The notes under the pieces were generated by a model. It saw only the letters and a list, made by a program, of their open reading frames with translations, had not been told where the DNA came from and did no database searches. A stretch of DNA of 64,000 bases from an uncultured SAR92 cluster bacterium (GTDB taxonomy: Bacteria > Pseudomonadota > Gammaproteobacteria > Pseudomonadales > Porticoccaceae): positions 1 to 64,000 of the forward strand of contig CACJVE010000009.1 in NCBI GenBank assembly GCA_902596775.1. Direction: 5' to 3'. The position numbers and the translations under genes are program-made. Positions 37,524 through 46,945 of the stretch are shown here, in pieces. Position 1 is the stretch's first letter. Every line of letters begins with the position of its first letter.

Positions 37524-39215
37524 CTATCGCCCACATTTTATTGAGGCCGTTGCAGACCCCTCCCAGTCAGGATCAGATTGTCCCATAATAACACTTGATT
37601 TGTTTGTGACAGCATTCACTCTTCCAAATGATGCGCGAGAATGCACTAAATTAACGTTAAAACCACTCTTTTCCCAATACTGAACATTTCTATCATTCCA
37701 ACCTTGATCTGACGCCTCAGCTTCAAACGAGTTTAGGTTGATTACTCGTTCATTCTCACTATTAATAGTCATTGATGGATGGACTCGTGGTGCAGAAATT
37801 GCGCGCTCTAATGTCAATCCTTGATCTATAATTCTCGACAGAGTCTGTGTGATCGCTGATGGAATTCTTATTCCTCCCGCGGCTCCCAAAACTAAATCTA
37901 CTTGCCCATCTTTCGTAACAATTACCGGTGCAATAGATGTCCTTGGCCTTTGACCAGGTTTCTGCTTACCTGTTCTTAAATATCCCCCCATCGTCGCTGC
38001 ATAAGGAAATCCCAGTTCTTTAGTTGACACCTTTGCTCCAAAAATTGGTCCCAAAGTTTGAGTCATCGAGATAGCAAGTCCATCACAATCAAAAACTGAA
38101 ATATGTGAAGTGTGAGAATTAGAATTTTGAACCCAGTCCGTTTTACTTCTCTCTAAAGCCGAGTTATAAACTTTTTCCAGATTGTTAGTCTTAGGTAACG
38201 ATATTTTCAAAGTTTGATGATTTATCCAATCAATATTTAATGCTTTTAAAGGGTCCTCTTCATAATAATTCTCACTCATGGATTTGATACTGAGTGCCAA
38301 AGCTTGACTAACTAGGGCTGCCCACCGATCTTCATCAAAATCCAAATACTCATATTGATTTAAAATAGATAATGTTTTTGCGACTAATAAACCACCTGCG
38401 GGAGCGGCAAGAGTATGAATCGTCCTATCGCGATATTTGAAACTAAAATAATTACCGGGCAATATTTCATAATTATTTAAATCCCCAATATTGATAAAAC
38501 CACCATTATCTGAACTATCATCAGCAATTATTTTTGCGATATCACCAAAGTAAAAATTATTATGAGGATCTGTTGATATTTTTTTAAGTGTATTCGCTAA
38601 TGCTTCCTGAGTTACAACCTTATTGTTAGGATGTATATCTCCAGATTCATCAATATAAACATGCCTCATACCATCACTCTCAAAAATTTTTTCAACAACA
38701 CTTAATTGACGTGTTCGCTCCCCCGGTAAAAATTTAATACCTTCAGATGCATGCTTTATCGCTGGGTTAGTAAGACTAGAAAAAGGTAAGGAGCCAAAAT
38801 CATTATGCATTTTTGCCAAAAGCGCAACCAATCCTGGAACTGCCACAGTTTGATAACCATATGACGGTAGAGCATTATCATTTTTAAATGCTTTTGGAAT
38901 CTCGGTCATACCGTTGTAACCAACAAAATTCTGCTTATTGTTGCTCACAATTGCTTGAGCGCGACCACCCAGACCACTCATAGTTGGTTCTACAACGGAT
39001 AAAACCAAGGAGGCTGCAATAGCAGCATCAACACTATTTCCTCCTTTTATGAGAATTGCTTCTCCAGCCATGGTCGCCATTGGATGTGAGGTAGATATGA
39101 CACCAGAAAGGTTATTGATGTCTTTACTTCCGTGATCTAGAGAGTGGCTAGACACTGATACGAAAAAAAGAAACAATAAATGAGGTTTAATTAAGGTCGC
39201 TACAATTTTATTCAT
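37524..39215 (-). CDS. Divergent gamma-glutamyltransferase-family Ntn hydrolase
   Basis: A 563-residue paralogue of the neighbouring GGT, with a signal peptide. The predicted nucleophile is Thr369 in HTSHISVFD. Several glutamate-binding features are absent: the position of Arg114 is Asn (YNGMTEIP), the NNEMDDF loop is missing (ELGFPYAATMGG instead), and SSM is replaced by TSI (RPRTSIAPVIV). The glycine-rich GAAGGIRIPSA remains. This is therefore an active-looking Ntn hydrolase with altered specificity, perhaps toward another N-acyl substrate. It is followed by ggt (46-nt gap) and is preceded by the receptor terminator. Confidence 0.88.
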   Translation of the reverse strand: MNKIVATLIKPHLLFLFFVSVSSHSLDHGSKDINNLSGVISTSHPMATMAGEAILIKGGNSVDAAIAASLVLSVVEPTMSGLGGRAQAIVSNNKQNFVGYNGMTEIPKAFKNDNALPSYGYQTVAVPGLVALLAKMHNDFGSLPFSSLTNPAIKHASEGIKFLPGERTRQLSVVEKIFESDGMRHVYIDESGDIHPNNKVVTQEALANTLKKISTDPHNNFYFGDIAKIIADDSSDNGGFINIGDLNNYEILPGNYFSFKYRDRTIHTLAAPAGGLLVAKTLSILNQYEYLDFDEDRWAALVSQALALSIKSMSENYYEEDPLKALNIDWINHQTLKISLPKTNNLEKVYNSALERSKTDWVQNSNSHTSHISVFDCDGLAISMTQTLGPIFGAKVSTKELGFPYAATMGGYLRTGKQKPGQRPRTSIAPVIVTKDGQVDLVLGAAGGIRIPSAITQTLSRIIDQGLTLERAISAPRVHPSMTINSENERVINLNSFEAEASDQGWNDRNVQYWEKSGFNVNLVHSRASFGRVNAVTNKSSVIMGQSDPDWEGSATASIKCGR

Positions 39216-39240
39216 GAGCTCACTATACTATATGGAAAAA

Positions 39241-39264
39241 AAAGGGAGCCATTCGGCTCCCTTT
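39241..39264 (-). terminator. Rho-independent terminator of the TonB receptor gene
   Basis: Stem AAAGGGAGCC / GGCTCCCTTT with an ATTC loop. On the minus strand it lies 17 nt after the stop of the receptor and is followed by a run of T residues (complement of 39233-39240). It separates the receptor from the GGT-family genes. Confidence 0.9.
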
Positions 39265-39281
39265 ATAAAAAGAGAACAGAA

Positions 39282-42230
39282 TTACATATCCACTTTTAAA
39301 CTAACGTAATAATTTCGCCCATAGTCCTGATGTGCATCTGCATAGAAGCCGTAAAAACGGTCAGCGATTGGAGCTCGCTCGTCTTCTAAGTTCTTCACTG
39401 CAAACCTTAATCGGGCATCTGAGCCACCAATATCAAATCTATAATCAACAGAAGCATCCATGGTAGTCATTGATGGGATTACATACTCCGTGCCGTCAGC
39501 TAACGTCAAACTGCTCTGTATGAATGAACCCTTCTTTAAGCCTGACAAAGACGCTCCCCATGGTCCTTTTCTCCAAGATAATCTCATGGAGTGCTTTTCA
39601 TCATAATTTCCATCAATGCCAAGCAAGTCTCCAAAACCACCTAAATTAACATACAACGGAACAAGTCCCGATTGTTGAGCATCATTGATTACGCCGAAAG
39701 CGCCAGTTGGAATCTGATCGAAGGTATCTGTATAAGATGCATTATATCTGAATCTAAAGCTACCTATGTCGGTATCAAGATCATATAACACACCTAGATC
39801 TTGCCCTTCTAAGGTTCTCTTAGCCATGTTGATATACTCATCTAAAACTCTTGTTGTTTCTCCAACCGGACAAATACCAGCTGCTGCAAAAAGCTCAAGG
39901 TCATCAGGATCCACATCGTCCCTTACTGTGGCTGGGTTACCAACAAATGAAGCGCAATCGTCAGTTCCGTGCTCTAGCAAAAGAACAAGATCTTGGATTG
40001 TATGATTTGACCTACCAAATAATCCTATGGTCTTATCTTTCTCTATTCTCCAAAAGTCATAAGTTAGTGTAAGACCATCTAAAATCTCAGCCATCGGAGA
40101 TGAGCCATCCAAAAACATGGCGGGATCTAATACAAGTCCTATTGATGAATTCGTAGACTCCTCTGGAACTAACTTATCCGCTCCAGTAGCATATCTTTGA
40201 ATTGACCAATCATAATCCCTAACATCCTTATCACTGCCGCCAATGTATTGATACACAGCATCTACACGTGTACCCGCTCTCGCTACTTCTAGCTGGTTTA
40301 CCTGCACTAAGTTCGGAGCTCTAAATGCTGTTTGAGTTGATCCTCTAAGTAAGAGCCCCTCCGCAACGTTATAACCGACTGCTAATTTACCTACAGTTGC
40401 TGTTCCTGCATCTGAAATATCTTCATGCCGGACCGCAAGCTGGGCCTGAATTTTTTCAGTAATAGGGATTTGAAATTCAGTAAAAACAGAAATTGTATTT
40501 TTACTTCCAGATGCATCTGTTGTTGGACTAGAACCTAAAACATCACCAACAAACGGGAAAGTTCCTCCGTTGTCTGCAACAAAGGCGATAGTGCCGTCAA
40601 GACGCGGATCTCTATCATCTGCATAAGACTCCTTCCGATACTCAAAACCTACCAACATAGCGACTGGACCAGCGGGCAGTGAGAGTAATTCTTCATCTAT
40701 TGCTTTGAAGTCCCAAAGACTTAACACACTCTCATCATTCCTATATACATCAACGAGGGCCCTTTCAATATTTGTAGAATCTATTGAAAAAATGTTAAAC
40801 GCCGCAGGGGTTGAATCATAAAGCGCCTCTTGAAGAAGAGTATTAGAGATTCTATTCAAAGTTACATCATTAGATACCGCTTTCGAGTGCAAGATAGCAG
40901 TTTCCCAATCCCATTCTCCTTGTGTTCCCCTGAAGCCCGCTAAGAATCGAGTTGTTTTTTTCTCATTTACTACAGTTCGTCCATACTTAGGATTTCTCAT
41001 TCCATCGACAGTTATTTTCATATCCGCCAATGGAAACTCCCCATCTTGCATCAATTGCTGCGTGTAATAGTACTCTGGACCTATCGATAACCTGGCTGAA
41101 GAAAAAATACCGCCTGGTTCCTTCTCTCGTTTTGACTTGGCATTGTAATATCCAAGCTCCGAGAAAAATTCCACACCACTTTCCATCTCATGAGTAAACG
41201 TTGCAAATACATTCTGACGCTCCGTAGTACCCCTAAAATCTCTATACAAGCCAGGATTTAAGTAGTAGTTTGAAGAGGACGAGGTATCAGGCACTAGGCA
41301 GGTTCCATAACCAGTATCTAGGGCTGTAGATCCCGCACATTTGGGGTCATCTATTGGCAGTATTTGCGCCTCTCCCCTGGAATCCGTGAAACTATTTCTA
41401 CCAGACTGATCAATTTGTGCGTATTGGTATGAATACATGTTACGAAAAGCAGTGTTAGTTTTCCAAGGAGAATCATCTGGCAACAGTTCTCTATGGTCAC
41501 CAATACTCCATCTGTCATCTTCTGTTGCTTTTATTCGATCCCTGTCATAATAGTCAACAAGTACTGTCAAATGCGAAGCATCATCATTAAATTTCATCCC
41601 GAACTTACTTGTAAATGTAAGATCCTCTGCCTCAAAGTGGTCATATCCCTTTAATCTAGTGCTAAAGCTAAATCCTTCATATTCAGCATCTATTACATTA
41701 TTTACAACGCCTGCTAATGCGTCTGCTCCATAAATTGCTGAGGCACCGTCCTTTAATATCTCAACACGATCGAGCCCAGTAGTTGGAATTAAGTTGGAGT
41801 TTACGGTGAGTGTTGGAACATAATCACCACCTATCAACTCGGTCTGATAACCCGCTGAGTTTACAAGCCTTCTGCCGTTCAACAAGACAAGAGTATTGCC
41901 GACTCCCATATTTCGAAGATTGTAAGCTCCAATATCGCCACGAGCAGCATTGACTCCTCCTGACATCGCTTCCTGTTCTGTGAAGTAATTTAAACCCTGT
42001 TCCGCCATGTTCTCGAGTAATTCAACTCCAGAATCCAGTCCTAAGATATCGATATCGTCCGATGAAATAACTGAAACCGGAAGTGCTGTGCTAATTGAGG
42101 CCCCCTTAATCTGCGAACCCAGTACCACTACTTCTTCAAGCTGCGCATCCCCTTGCGCGAGTGCAAATGAACTAATCAAAGAAAATCCCGCTATCAATGC
42201 CAATCCAAATATGTTTTTAAACAAACCCAT
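39282..42230 (-). CDS. TonB-dependent receptor (substrate unknown)
   Basis: A 982-residue outer-membrane receptor. Signal peptide to FALAQ (residue 26), then a TonB box LEEVVVLGS. The plug contains ALPVSVISSDDI, GAYNLRNMGVGNTLVLLNGRR, and VEILKDGASAIYGADALAGVVNNV. A 22-strand barrel follows, ending in an aromatic-rich strand and VSLKVDM. The plug type resembles oligomer/peptide-linked receptors of marine Gammaproteobacteria rather than siderophore receptors. It is downstream of a dicarboxylate transporter and lyase on the same strand, and upstream of GGT, oligopeptidase and MFS genes, suggesting uptake of a peptide- or amide-linked substrate. Confidence 0.93.
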   Translation of the reverse strand: MGLFKNIFGLALIAGFSLISSFALAQGDAQLEEVVVLGSQIKGASISTALPVSVISSDDIDILGLDSGVELLENMAEQGLNYFTEQEAMSGGVNAARGDIGAYNLRNMGVGNTLVLLNGRRLVNSAGYQTELIGGDYVPTLTVNSNLIPTTGLDRVEILKDGASAIYGADALAGVVNNVIDAEYEGFSFSTRLKGYDHFEAEDLTFTSKFGMKFNDDASHLTVLVDYYDRDRIKATEDDRWSIGDHRELLPDDSPWKTNTAFRNMYSYQYAQIDQSGRNSFTDSRGEAQILPIDDPKCAGSTALDTGYGTCLVPDTSSSSNYYLNPGLYRDFRGTTERQNVFATFTHEMESGVEFFSELGYYNAKSKREKEPGGIFSSARLSIGPEYYYTQQLMQDGEFPLADMKITVDGMRNPKYGRTVVNEKKTTRFLAGFRGTQGEWDWETAILHSKAVSNDVTLNRISNTLLQEALYDSTPAAFNIFSIDSTNIERALVDVYRNDESVLSLWDFKAIDEELLSLPAGPVAMLVGFEYRKESYADDRDPRLDGTIAFVADNGGTFPFVGDVLGSSPTTDASGSKNTISVFTEFQIPITEKIQAQLAVRHEDISDAGTATVGKLAVGYNVAEGLLLRGSTQTAFRAPNLVQVNQLEVARAGTRVDAVYQYIGGSDKDVRDYDWSIQRYATGADKLVPEESTNSSIGLVLDPAMFLDGSSPMAEILDGLTLTYDFWRIEKDKTIGLFGRSNHTIQDLVLLLEHGTDDCASFVGNPATVRDDVDPDDLELFAAAGICPVGETTRVLDEYINMAKRTLEGQDLGVLYDLDTDIGSFRFRYNASYTDTFDQIPTGAFGVINDAQQSGLVPLYVNLGGFGDLLGIDGNYDEKHSMRLSWRKGPWGASLSGLKKGSFIQSSLTLADGTEYVIPSMTTMDASVDYRFDIGGSDARLRFAVKNLEDERAPIADRFYGFYADAHQDYGRNYYVSLKVDM

Positions 42231-42320
42231 TATGTCCCCCTAAGTGTATAAACCTATTGTTGTTAGACAAATCATAAATGTTTTTTAGACTCAAAACGAG
42301 TATTTCTTTAGTGATATTAC

Positions 42321-43808
42321 CTAAGTTAAAAAGATTAAAGGTGCTAACCAATATGAGATAACTATTAAAAGCCCTAAACCCAGAATATTTAGGTAAAGGC
42401 CCGCGCGAATCATTTGAGGAATCGTGATAAATCCTGATGAAAAAACTACCGCATTGGGTGGAGTCGCTACAGGTAACATAAAAGCGCAACTAGCTGCCAA
42501 TGTAACAGGAACACATAAAACAACTGGTGAGATTCCAATCTGGAGTGCGAGTGCACCAAGAATCGGCAAGAAGGTTGCTGTTGTTGCGAGATTACTCGTC
42601 ATCTCAGTCAAAAAAATAACCAGGGCAGTTGCGCAAAATACGACAAATCCTACTCCCATAAACGATAAAGGAGACAAACTTTGTCCCAGCCAACTCGCCA
42701 ACCCACTATTAGAGATGGCCGACGCTAGACTCAAACCACCGCCAAATAAAATCAGAACACCCCAGGGTAATCCCTTCAAATCATCCCAAACAAGCAATTT
42801 AGACTGTCCTCTCTCACCACTTGGCAATATAAAAAGAAGAAGGGCTCCAGTTAATGCGATAGAGGCATCGGATAAGCCTGAGAGATCGAGTGCGGCTGTC
42901 AATGGCCTTCGGACTACCCAAAATAATATTACTAGCGCAAAAGTCAACGCTACCCTTTTTTCTGGGGTCGTTAGCTTTCCGAGTGCAACACTCTCACTCA
43001 ATAAGTGTTGCCTAACCTCCGCAGACTCTTGAATGTCTGATGGATATACAACAATCGTAAGAACGCTCCACGCTAAAATTAACATTATCGATGCAAGTGG
43101 AACTCCAACCATCATCCAATCAAAAAAACTAATAGAAATATCAAAAGTCTCTCTCATATATGCAGCAAACAGGGCGTTAGGAGGCGTTCCAATTAATGTT
43201 GACATTCCTCCTATCGTTGCAGCGAAAGCTAGTCCCAATAACATTGATATCTGAAAATTTTGTTGACTTATGTCTGATAAATTTTGCATCTGAATTAAAA
43301 TCACAGAAATCACAGATAAAGCGATCGGCAGAAGCATCATAGTAGTTGATGTATTAGTCATCCACATAGACAGGAGTGCAGCGACCAACATAAATCCACC
43401 GATTAGTCTTCTTCCATCAGTTCCCGTTTTGCTAAGGATAAAAAAGGCTATTCGCTTATGTAAATTCCATCTCTGAACCGCAATCGCTAAAATAAAGGCA
43501 CCTAAAAATAAATATATAGTCGGATTTGCATAAGGCGCAGCTGCCTCCTTCATTGAAGATATCTCTAAAATATCAAAAGTTACCAAAGGAACAAGTGCCG
43601 TAACTGCGACAGGCAGAGCTTCTGTTGCCCACCAAATAGCCATCAAGAGACCCACTGCGGCGACTCTCCAAGCAATGATAGACATAACATCCTGATGATC
43701 ACTAAAAAGCATCATAAGAATAAAAATGATTGGCCCAAAAAGAAGACCAATATTTTGGTATAACCTGCGGTCTAAAGAATCTGGATCAACAACCGTTTCA
43801 GAATCCAT
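42321..43808 (-). CDS. DASS/SLC13-family sodium:dicarboxylate symporter
   Basis: A 495-residue membrane transporter. The two substrate-binding Ser-Asn-Thr-type motifs of the DASS family appear as MWMTNTSTTMMLLP in the first repeat and EMTSNLATTATFLP in the second. The amino-terminal WWATEALPVAVTALVPL is also typical. Members import succinate, fumarate, malate or sulfate with Na+. It lies 35 nt after the exported lyase gene and 90 nt before the TonB receptor, so the three may act in one uptake route. Confidence 0.93.
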   Translation of the reverse strand: MDSETVVDPDSLDRRLYQNIGLLFGPIIFILMMLFSDHQDVMSIIAWRVAAVGLLMAIWWATEALPVAVTALVPLVTFDILEISSMKEAAAPYANPTIYLFLGAFILAIAVQRWNLHKRIAFFILSKTGTDGRRLIGGFMLVAALLSMWMTNTSTTMMLLPIALSVISVILIQMQNLSDISQQNFQISMLLGLAFAATIGGMSTLIGTPPNALFAAYMRETFDISISFFDWMMVGVPLASIMLILAWSVLTIVVYPSDIQESAEVRQHLLSESVALGKLTTPEKRVALTFALVILFWVVRRPLTAALDLSGLSDASIALTGALLLFILPSGERGQSKLLVWDDLKGLPWGVLILFGGGLSLASAISNSGLASWLGQSLSPLSFMGVGFVVFCATALVIFLTEMTSNLATTATFLPILGALALQIGISPVVLCVPVTLAASCAFMLPVATPPNAVVFSSGFITIPQMIRAGLYLNILGLGLLIVISYWLAPLIFLT

Positions 43809-43843
43809 AAAGCAATACCTCTGTTTTCATATTCATTAGTCGA

Positions 43844-45244
43844 CTAATCTAAAATCGCATCTTCCAACTTTCGTTTTTCAAATATTTCTTTTACCACACT
43901 CTCAGTTTGCTCGGCCGACAATCCAATATAAGTGGTTGGGTCCAATAGATTATCCAACTGCTCATTCGAAAAATATTTTGATATCTCGGGCGATAGAGTA
44001 ATTGCCTCTTTTAAAGGTATATTCTCTTGGAATGCTTTCTTTACGACTTTTCGCATCAAATTATTTGCTGTTGCTTTCCCAATCTTATCTGCGAGCTCAA
44101 AAGCTATTCGTTGTGACATTATTAAACCGTTGGTTCTTTCCAGATTATCCAGCATTACCTGCTCATTTATCTTCAATTTCTTAAGAAGTAAGTTCGCCTG
44201 GAGTAACATTTGCTCAGTTTCTAAACTTATACTGGCTAATACTTTGGCAGTCCTCGAGGTGTCATCGCGCTCAAATGTATTAATCATATCGTCCATTATC
44301 ACTTCAGCCATACTTGGAATCACTCGAGAATAAAATATGAGGGCTTCAGGTTTCGAGGGATTTTTTTTATGTGGCATTGTGCTGCTGCTGACTGATGACT
44401 TTGACAAAATCTCCTCAGTTTCACCGATATCAGTCATTTGTAATAAAAAAAGCTCATTTCCAATTCTCCCAAATGATTTACTGACAAGCGCTAGCACCGA
44501 GGCATACTCGGCGAGAACGTCTCTTGCGGGATGCCAATCGTCTGAAAAAGGTTTACTCAGCTTAAGCTCTTCCATCATTAATAATTCTGTATTTTTACCT
44601 TTTTCCCCCAAACCTAAATGTGTTCCGACAGCTCCCTTTAAAATGCCTGATTTAGCTAAACGACTCTGTACTTCCTTTAACCTATCAATGTTCCGTCGGT
44701 TCTCACCTAGCCAAGTAGATACTTTTTTACCAAAGGTGATAGGTAATGCATGTTGTCCTCTGGTTCTTCCTGCCATCACAGTATCTCGATGTTTCATCGC
44801 AAGAGTCATTAGGGTAGCCTCAACATTGAGAAGATAATTTAAAATGACTGTTGAAGCTTCATTGAGCTGAAGGATTAAAACAGTGTCATAGATATCGACA
44901 GTAGTCGCTCCAAAATGGACATACTCATGCGCACCATTTTTAATCGATCTACTCCAAACGTTTAACAGTGCCACCATCCTATGATTAACTACCTCGTACT
45001 CCTCCCGGATTTCAATCAAAGGTGCATATTTTATGTCAGCTTTTGATGATATTTCTTCGGCCGCCCAAGTTGGAATTATTCCCTGCGCCGCTTGAGCCGA
45101 CGCGAGTGCAGCTTCAAAATCGAGAACTAGTTGGTTTTTGTTGTTTTCTTCAAATATCTTGATGACAGTTCTTGCCGAATCTGAATTCAAAGCATGTGCA
45201 TTCAAAAATCCAAAAATTAAAGTTATTAAAATTACTCTTCGCAT
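43844..45244 (-). CDS. Exported lyase of the fumarase/aspartase superfamily (CMLE/adenylosuccinate lyase-like)
   Basis: A 466-residue protein with all superfamily signatures: HFGATTVDIYDT (His110), GRTRGQHALP (residues 159-168) and SSTMPHKKNPSKPE (287-300). In the second motif the His of GRTH is Arg162, with His following Gln, as in carboxymuconate-lactonizing enzymes. Residues 1-18 (MRRVILITLIFGFLNAHA) look like a cleavable signal peptide placed before the normal amino-terminal domain (VLDFEAALASAQ). Such enzymes are normally cytoplasmic, so a periplasmic location is unusual. Reaction unknown: either fumarate release from a succinyl compound or a cycloisomerisation. It precedes the dicarboxylate transporter by 35 nt. 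Confidence 0.88.
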   Translation of the reverse strand: MRRVILITLIFGFLNAHALNSDSARTVIKIFEENNKNQLVLDFEAALASAQAAQGIIPTWAAEEISSKADIKYAPLIEIREEYEVVNHRMVALLNVWSRSIKNGAHEYVHFGATTVDIYDTVLILQLNEASTVILNYLLNVEATLMTLAMKHRDTVMAGRTRGQHALPITFGKKVSTWLGENRRNIDRLKEVQSRLAKSGILKGAVGTHLGLGEKGKNTELLMMEELKLSKPFSDDWHPARDVLAEYASVLALVSKSFGRIGNELFLLQMTDIGETEEILSKSSVSSSTMPHKKNPSKPEALIFYSRVIPSMAEVIMDDMINTFERDDTSRTAKVLASISLETEQMLLQANLLLKKLKINEQVMLDNLERTNGLIMSQRIAFELADKIGKATANNLMRKVVKKAFQENIPLKEAITLSPEISKYFSNEQLDNLLDPTTYIGLSAEQTESVVKEIFEKRKLEDAILD

Positions 45245-45338
45245 TTAAAACTAAGTCTCCTTTTTATCGCCTTAAATTTAGTTCTGATATGAGATATCAC
45301 ATAAATCTGCTTTGATTAGTCGAAAACGCAGGTATCAA

Positions 45339-46295
45339 TTAAATGGTGTCTATAATGCCTAGCTTCCTCAAAAATACCTCGATGCGAACGGCCGTATCAT
45401 AAAGATATCTGTCTCGATTAAAAAAACTATGCTCCTGATCTTCATACATAACAATATCACATGGAACCCTTTGCTTTTTAAGAAGAGCACAAAATTCCTC
45501 TGCTTCTGATTGAGACGTCCAAAAATCCTCAGTGCCAAGCAATATAAGAGTAGGAGGATAGTTCTCATCTATTTCAGAAAAGGTTGCGTCACGCCCTCTT
45601 TTTGGAAAATATTTTTGCGTATTTAATTCCAAGCTAAGACCAGGGTTCAAAAGGATTGAAGCCTGTGGGAAAATTAATTTAGGTATTAACCCAGTAGTGC
45701 CGATGTTTGGCTTTTTTAAATTGGAATTGATAATGATATCCGTGGGAATAGCCGTCACAGCTGCCATATAGCCTCCAGCTGAACCACCACCTACAGAAAT
45801 GCTGTTCCTATTAATACCTAGCTTTTCTGCATTTTCAGTTACCCAACTGACTGCTGACTTTCCATCTAAAATACTATGAATTCGCTCAGTTCCATGTTTA
45901 TTCTTAATTCTATACTCCGCACAAATTACGGTGATACCGTAATTCGTTAAATGTTTCGCGTATGGATAAAATTGTCCTGGACTACCATTTTTAAAACCGC
46001 CTCCGTGAAAAAAAATAAGTGCAGGGGGACTGGTATCTTGGTCAAAAAGTTTCGACTTGAAAACGTGCAGATATAAATCTCCTTGAGGAGTTACTTTATA
46101 GTTGATCTTTTCTACCCCTTTAAAACTGTTTAGTTTCAAATTCGGACCAACTAAAATGTCTCCATCGCCTAACGAGACAATATTTGAAATTTCATCAATT
46201 TCTTCAGCTTGACTATCAAAAACGATGCAATTTACACATATATTCAAAGTAACCAGGAGAAATAACGCCACTTTAAACCCGTTAAAAACTTGCAT
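45339..46295 (-). CDS. Exported alpha/beta hydrolase (HSL/acetyl-esterase family)
   Basis: A 318-residue esterase with an amino-terminal signal (residues 8-29). The oxyanion motif FFHGGGFKNG and nucleophile elbow GGGSAGGYMA place it in the hormone-sensitive-lipase-like group; LLGTEDFW carries the Asp and DQEHSFF the His. It is the last gene of the minus-strand series starting at the halogenases, 3 nt after the methyltransferase. Substrate unknown; it could de-esterify the product of the cluster or an imported ester. Confidence 0.88.
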   Translation of the reverse strand: MQVFNGFKVALFLLVTLNICVNCIVFDSQAEEIDEISNIVSLGDGDILVGPNLKLNSFKGVEKINYKVTPQGDLYLHVFKSKLFDQDTSPPALIFFHGGGFKNGSPGQFYPYAKHLTNYGITVICAEYRIKNKHGTERIHSILDGKSAVSWVTENAEKLGINRNSISVGGGSAGGYMAAVTAIPTDIIINSNLKKPNIGTTGLIPKLIFPQASILLNPGLSLELNTQKYFPKRGRDATFSEIDENYPPTLILLGTEDFWTSQSEAEEFCALLKKQRVPCDIVMYEDQEHSFFNRDRYLYDTAVRIEVFLRKLGIIDTI

Positions 46296-46298
46296 CTA

Positions 46299-46919
46299 TC
46301 ACTTCACCTTAGCTATGCCCCAATAGTTATAACCTGCAAACTTTGGAGTGGATGGAATATACATTTGATCAAGCTTATCAAAGACAAAGCCACCATCAGA
46401 AATAAGTTTGGGTATATTTCTATTAAGATTACAACCGCCCATGCATTTTTTCCAAATTGGATTTAATCTATCCTGCCACTTTTTTATATTTTTGTCCGGC
46501 GCAACTCCATGTTCACAAAAAATCAACTTTCCATCTTCTTTGAGCACTCTTTTAAACTCGTTAATCGCTTTTGCAATGTTAGGTATTGTGCACATTGTGT
46601 AAGTTACTAATACTGTGTCGACTGAACCATGAGGAATTGGTATCTCCTCCCCGTCAGCCTGCATAAACTCCATTGCAATATCATTTTTTTCTTTAACCTT
46701 AGAGGCTATTTTCCAATTTTCAGAATAAGGATCTAATCCAATTAATTTCCCCACATTACTATTTTTGTAGAAGGGGATGTTAAGGCCTGTTCCGACGCCA
46801 ATTTCAAGGGTAACACCAGACACTTTCGGCACCACTTTTTCTCTTTGACGTGTTATTGGTTTTGAACCACATGCACAGTGCAAAATGCGAGGCAATACAT
46901 GCTTCTCATAAATATTCAT
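46299..46919 (-). CDS. SAM-dependent methyltransferase (class I)
   Basis: A 206-residue methyltransferase. Motif I is LEIGVGTGLNIPFY, followed by LIGLDPYSEN, QADGEEIPIPHGSVDTVLVTYTMCTIP, and FCEHGVAPDK. The last part resembles the thiol or lipid methyltransferase METTL7/UbiE-like group. It contains a CGSKP and CMGGCNLNR cysteine cluster. It is adjacent (3 nt) to the esterase and 26 nt after DUF2237. Confidence 0.88.
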   Translation of the reverse strand: MNIYEKHVLPRILHCACGSKPITRQREKVVPKVSGVTLEIGVGTGLNIPFYKNSNVGKLIGLDPYSENWKIASKVKEKNDIAMEFMQADGEEIPIPHGSVDTVLVTYTMCTIPNIAKAINEFKRVLKEDGKLIFCEHGVAPDKNIKKWQDRLNPIWKKCMGGCNLNRNIPKLISDGGFVFDKLDQMYIPSTPKFAGYNYWGIAKVK

Positions 46920-46945
46920 TATGATTACTTTGTAATGTTGCTTGT

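Noticed and set aside
42231-42320. Cobalamin or other riboswitch upstream of the TonB receptor at 39282
   Set aside because: Only 90 nt are available and no B12-box-like element is visible; too short for a cobalamin riboswitch.
42217-42489. Small frame overlapping the DASS transporter and receptor gap
   Set aside because: It is out of frame with the strongly supported transporter and shows no protein features.
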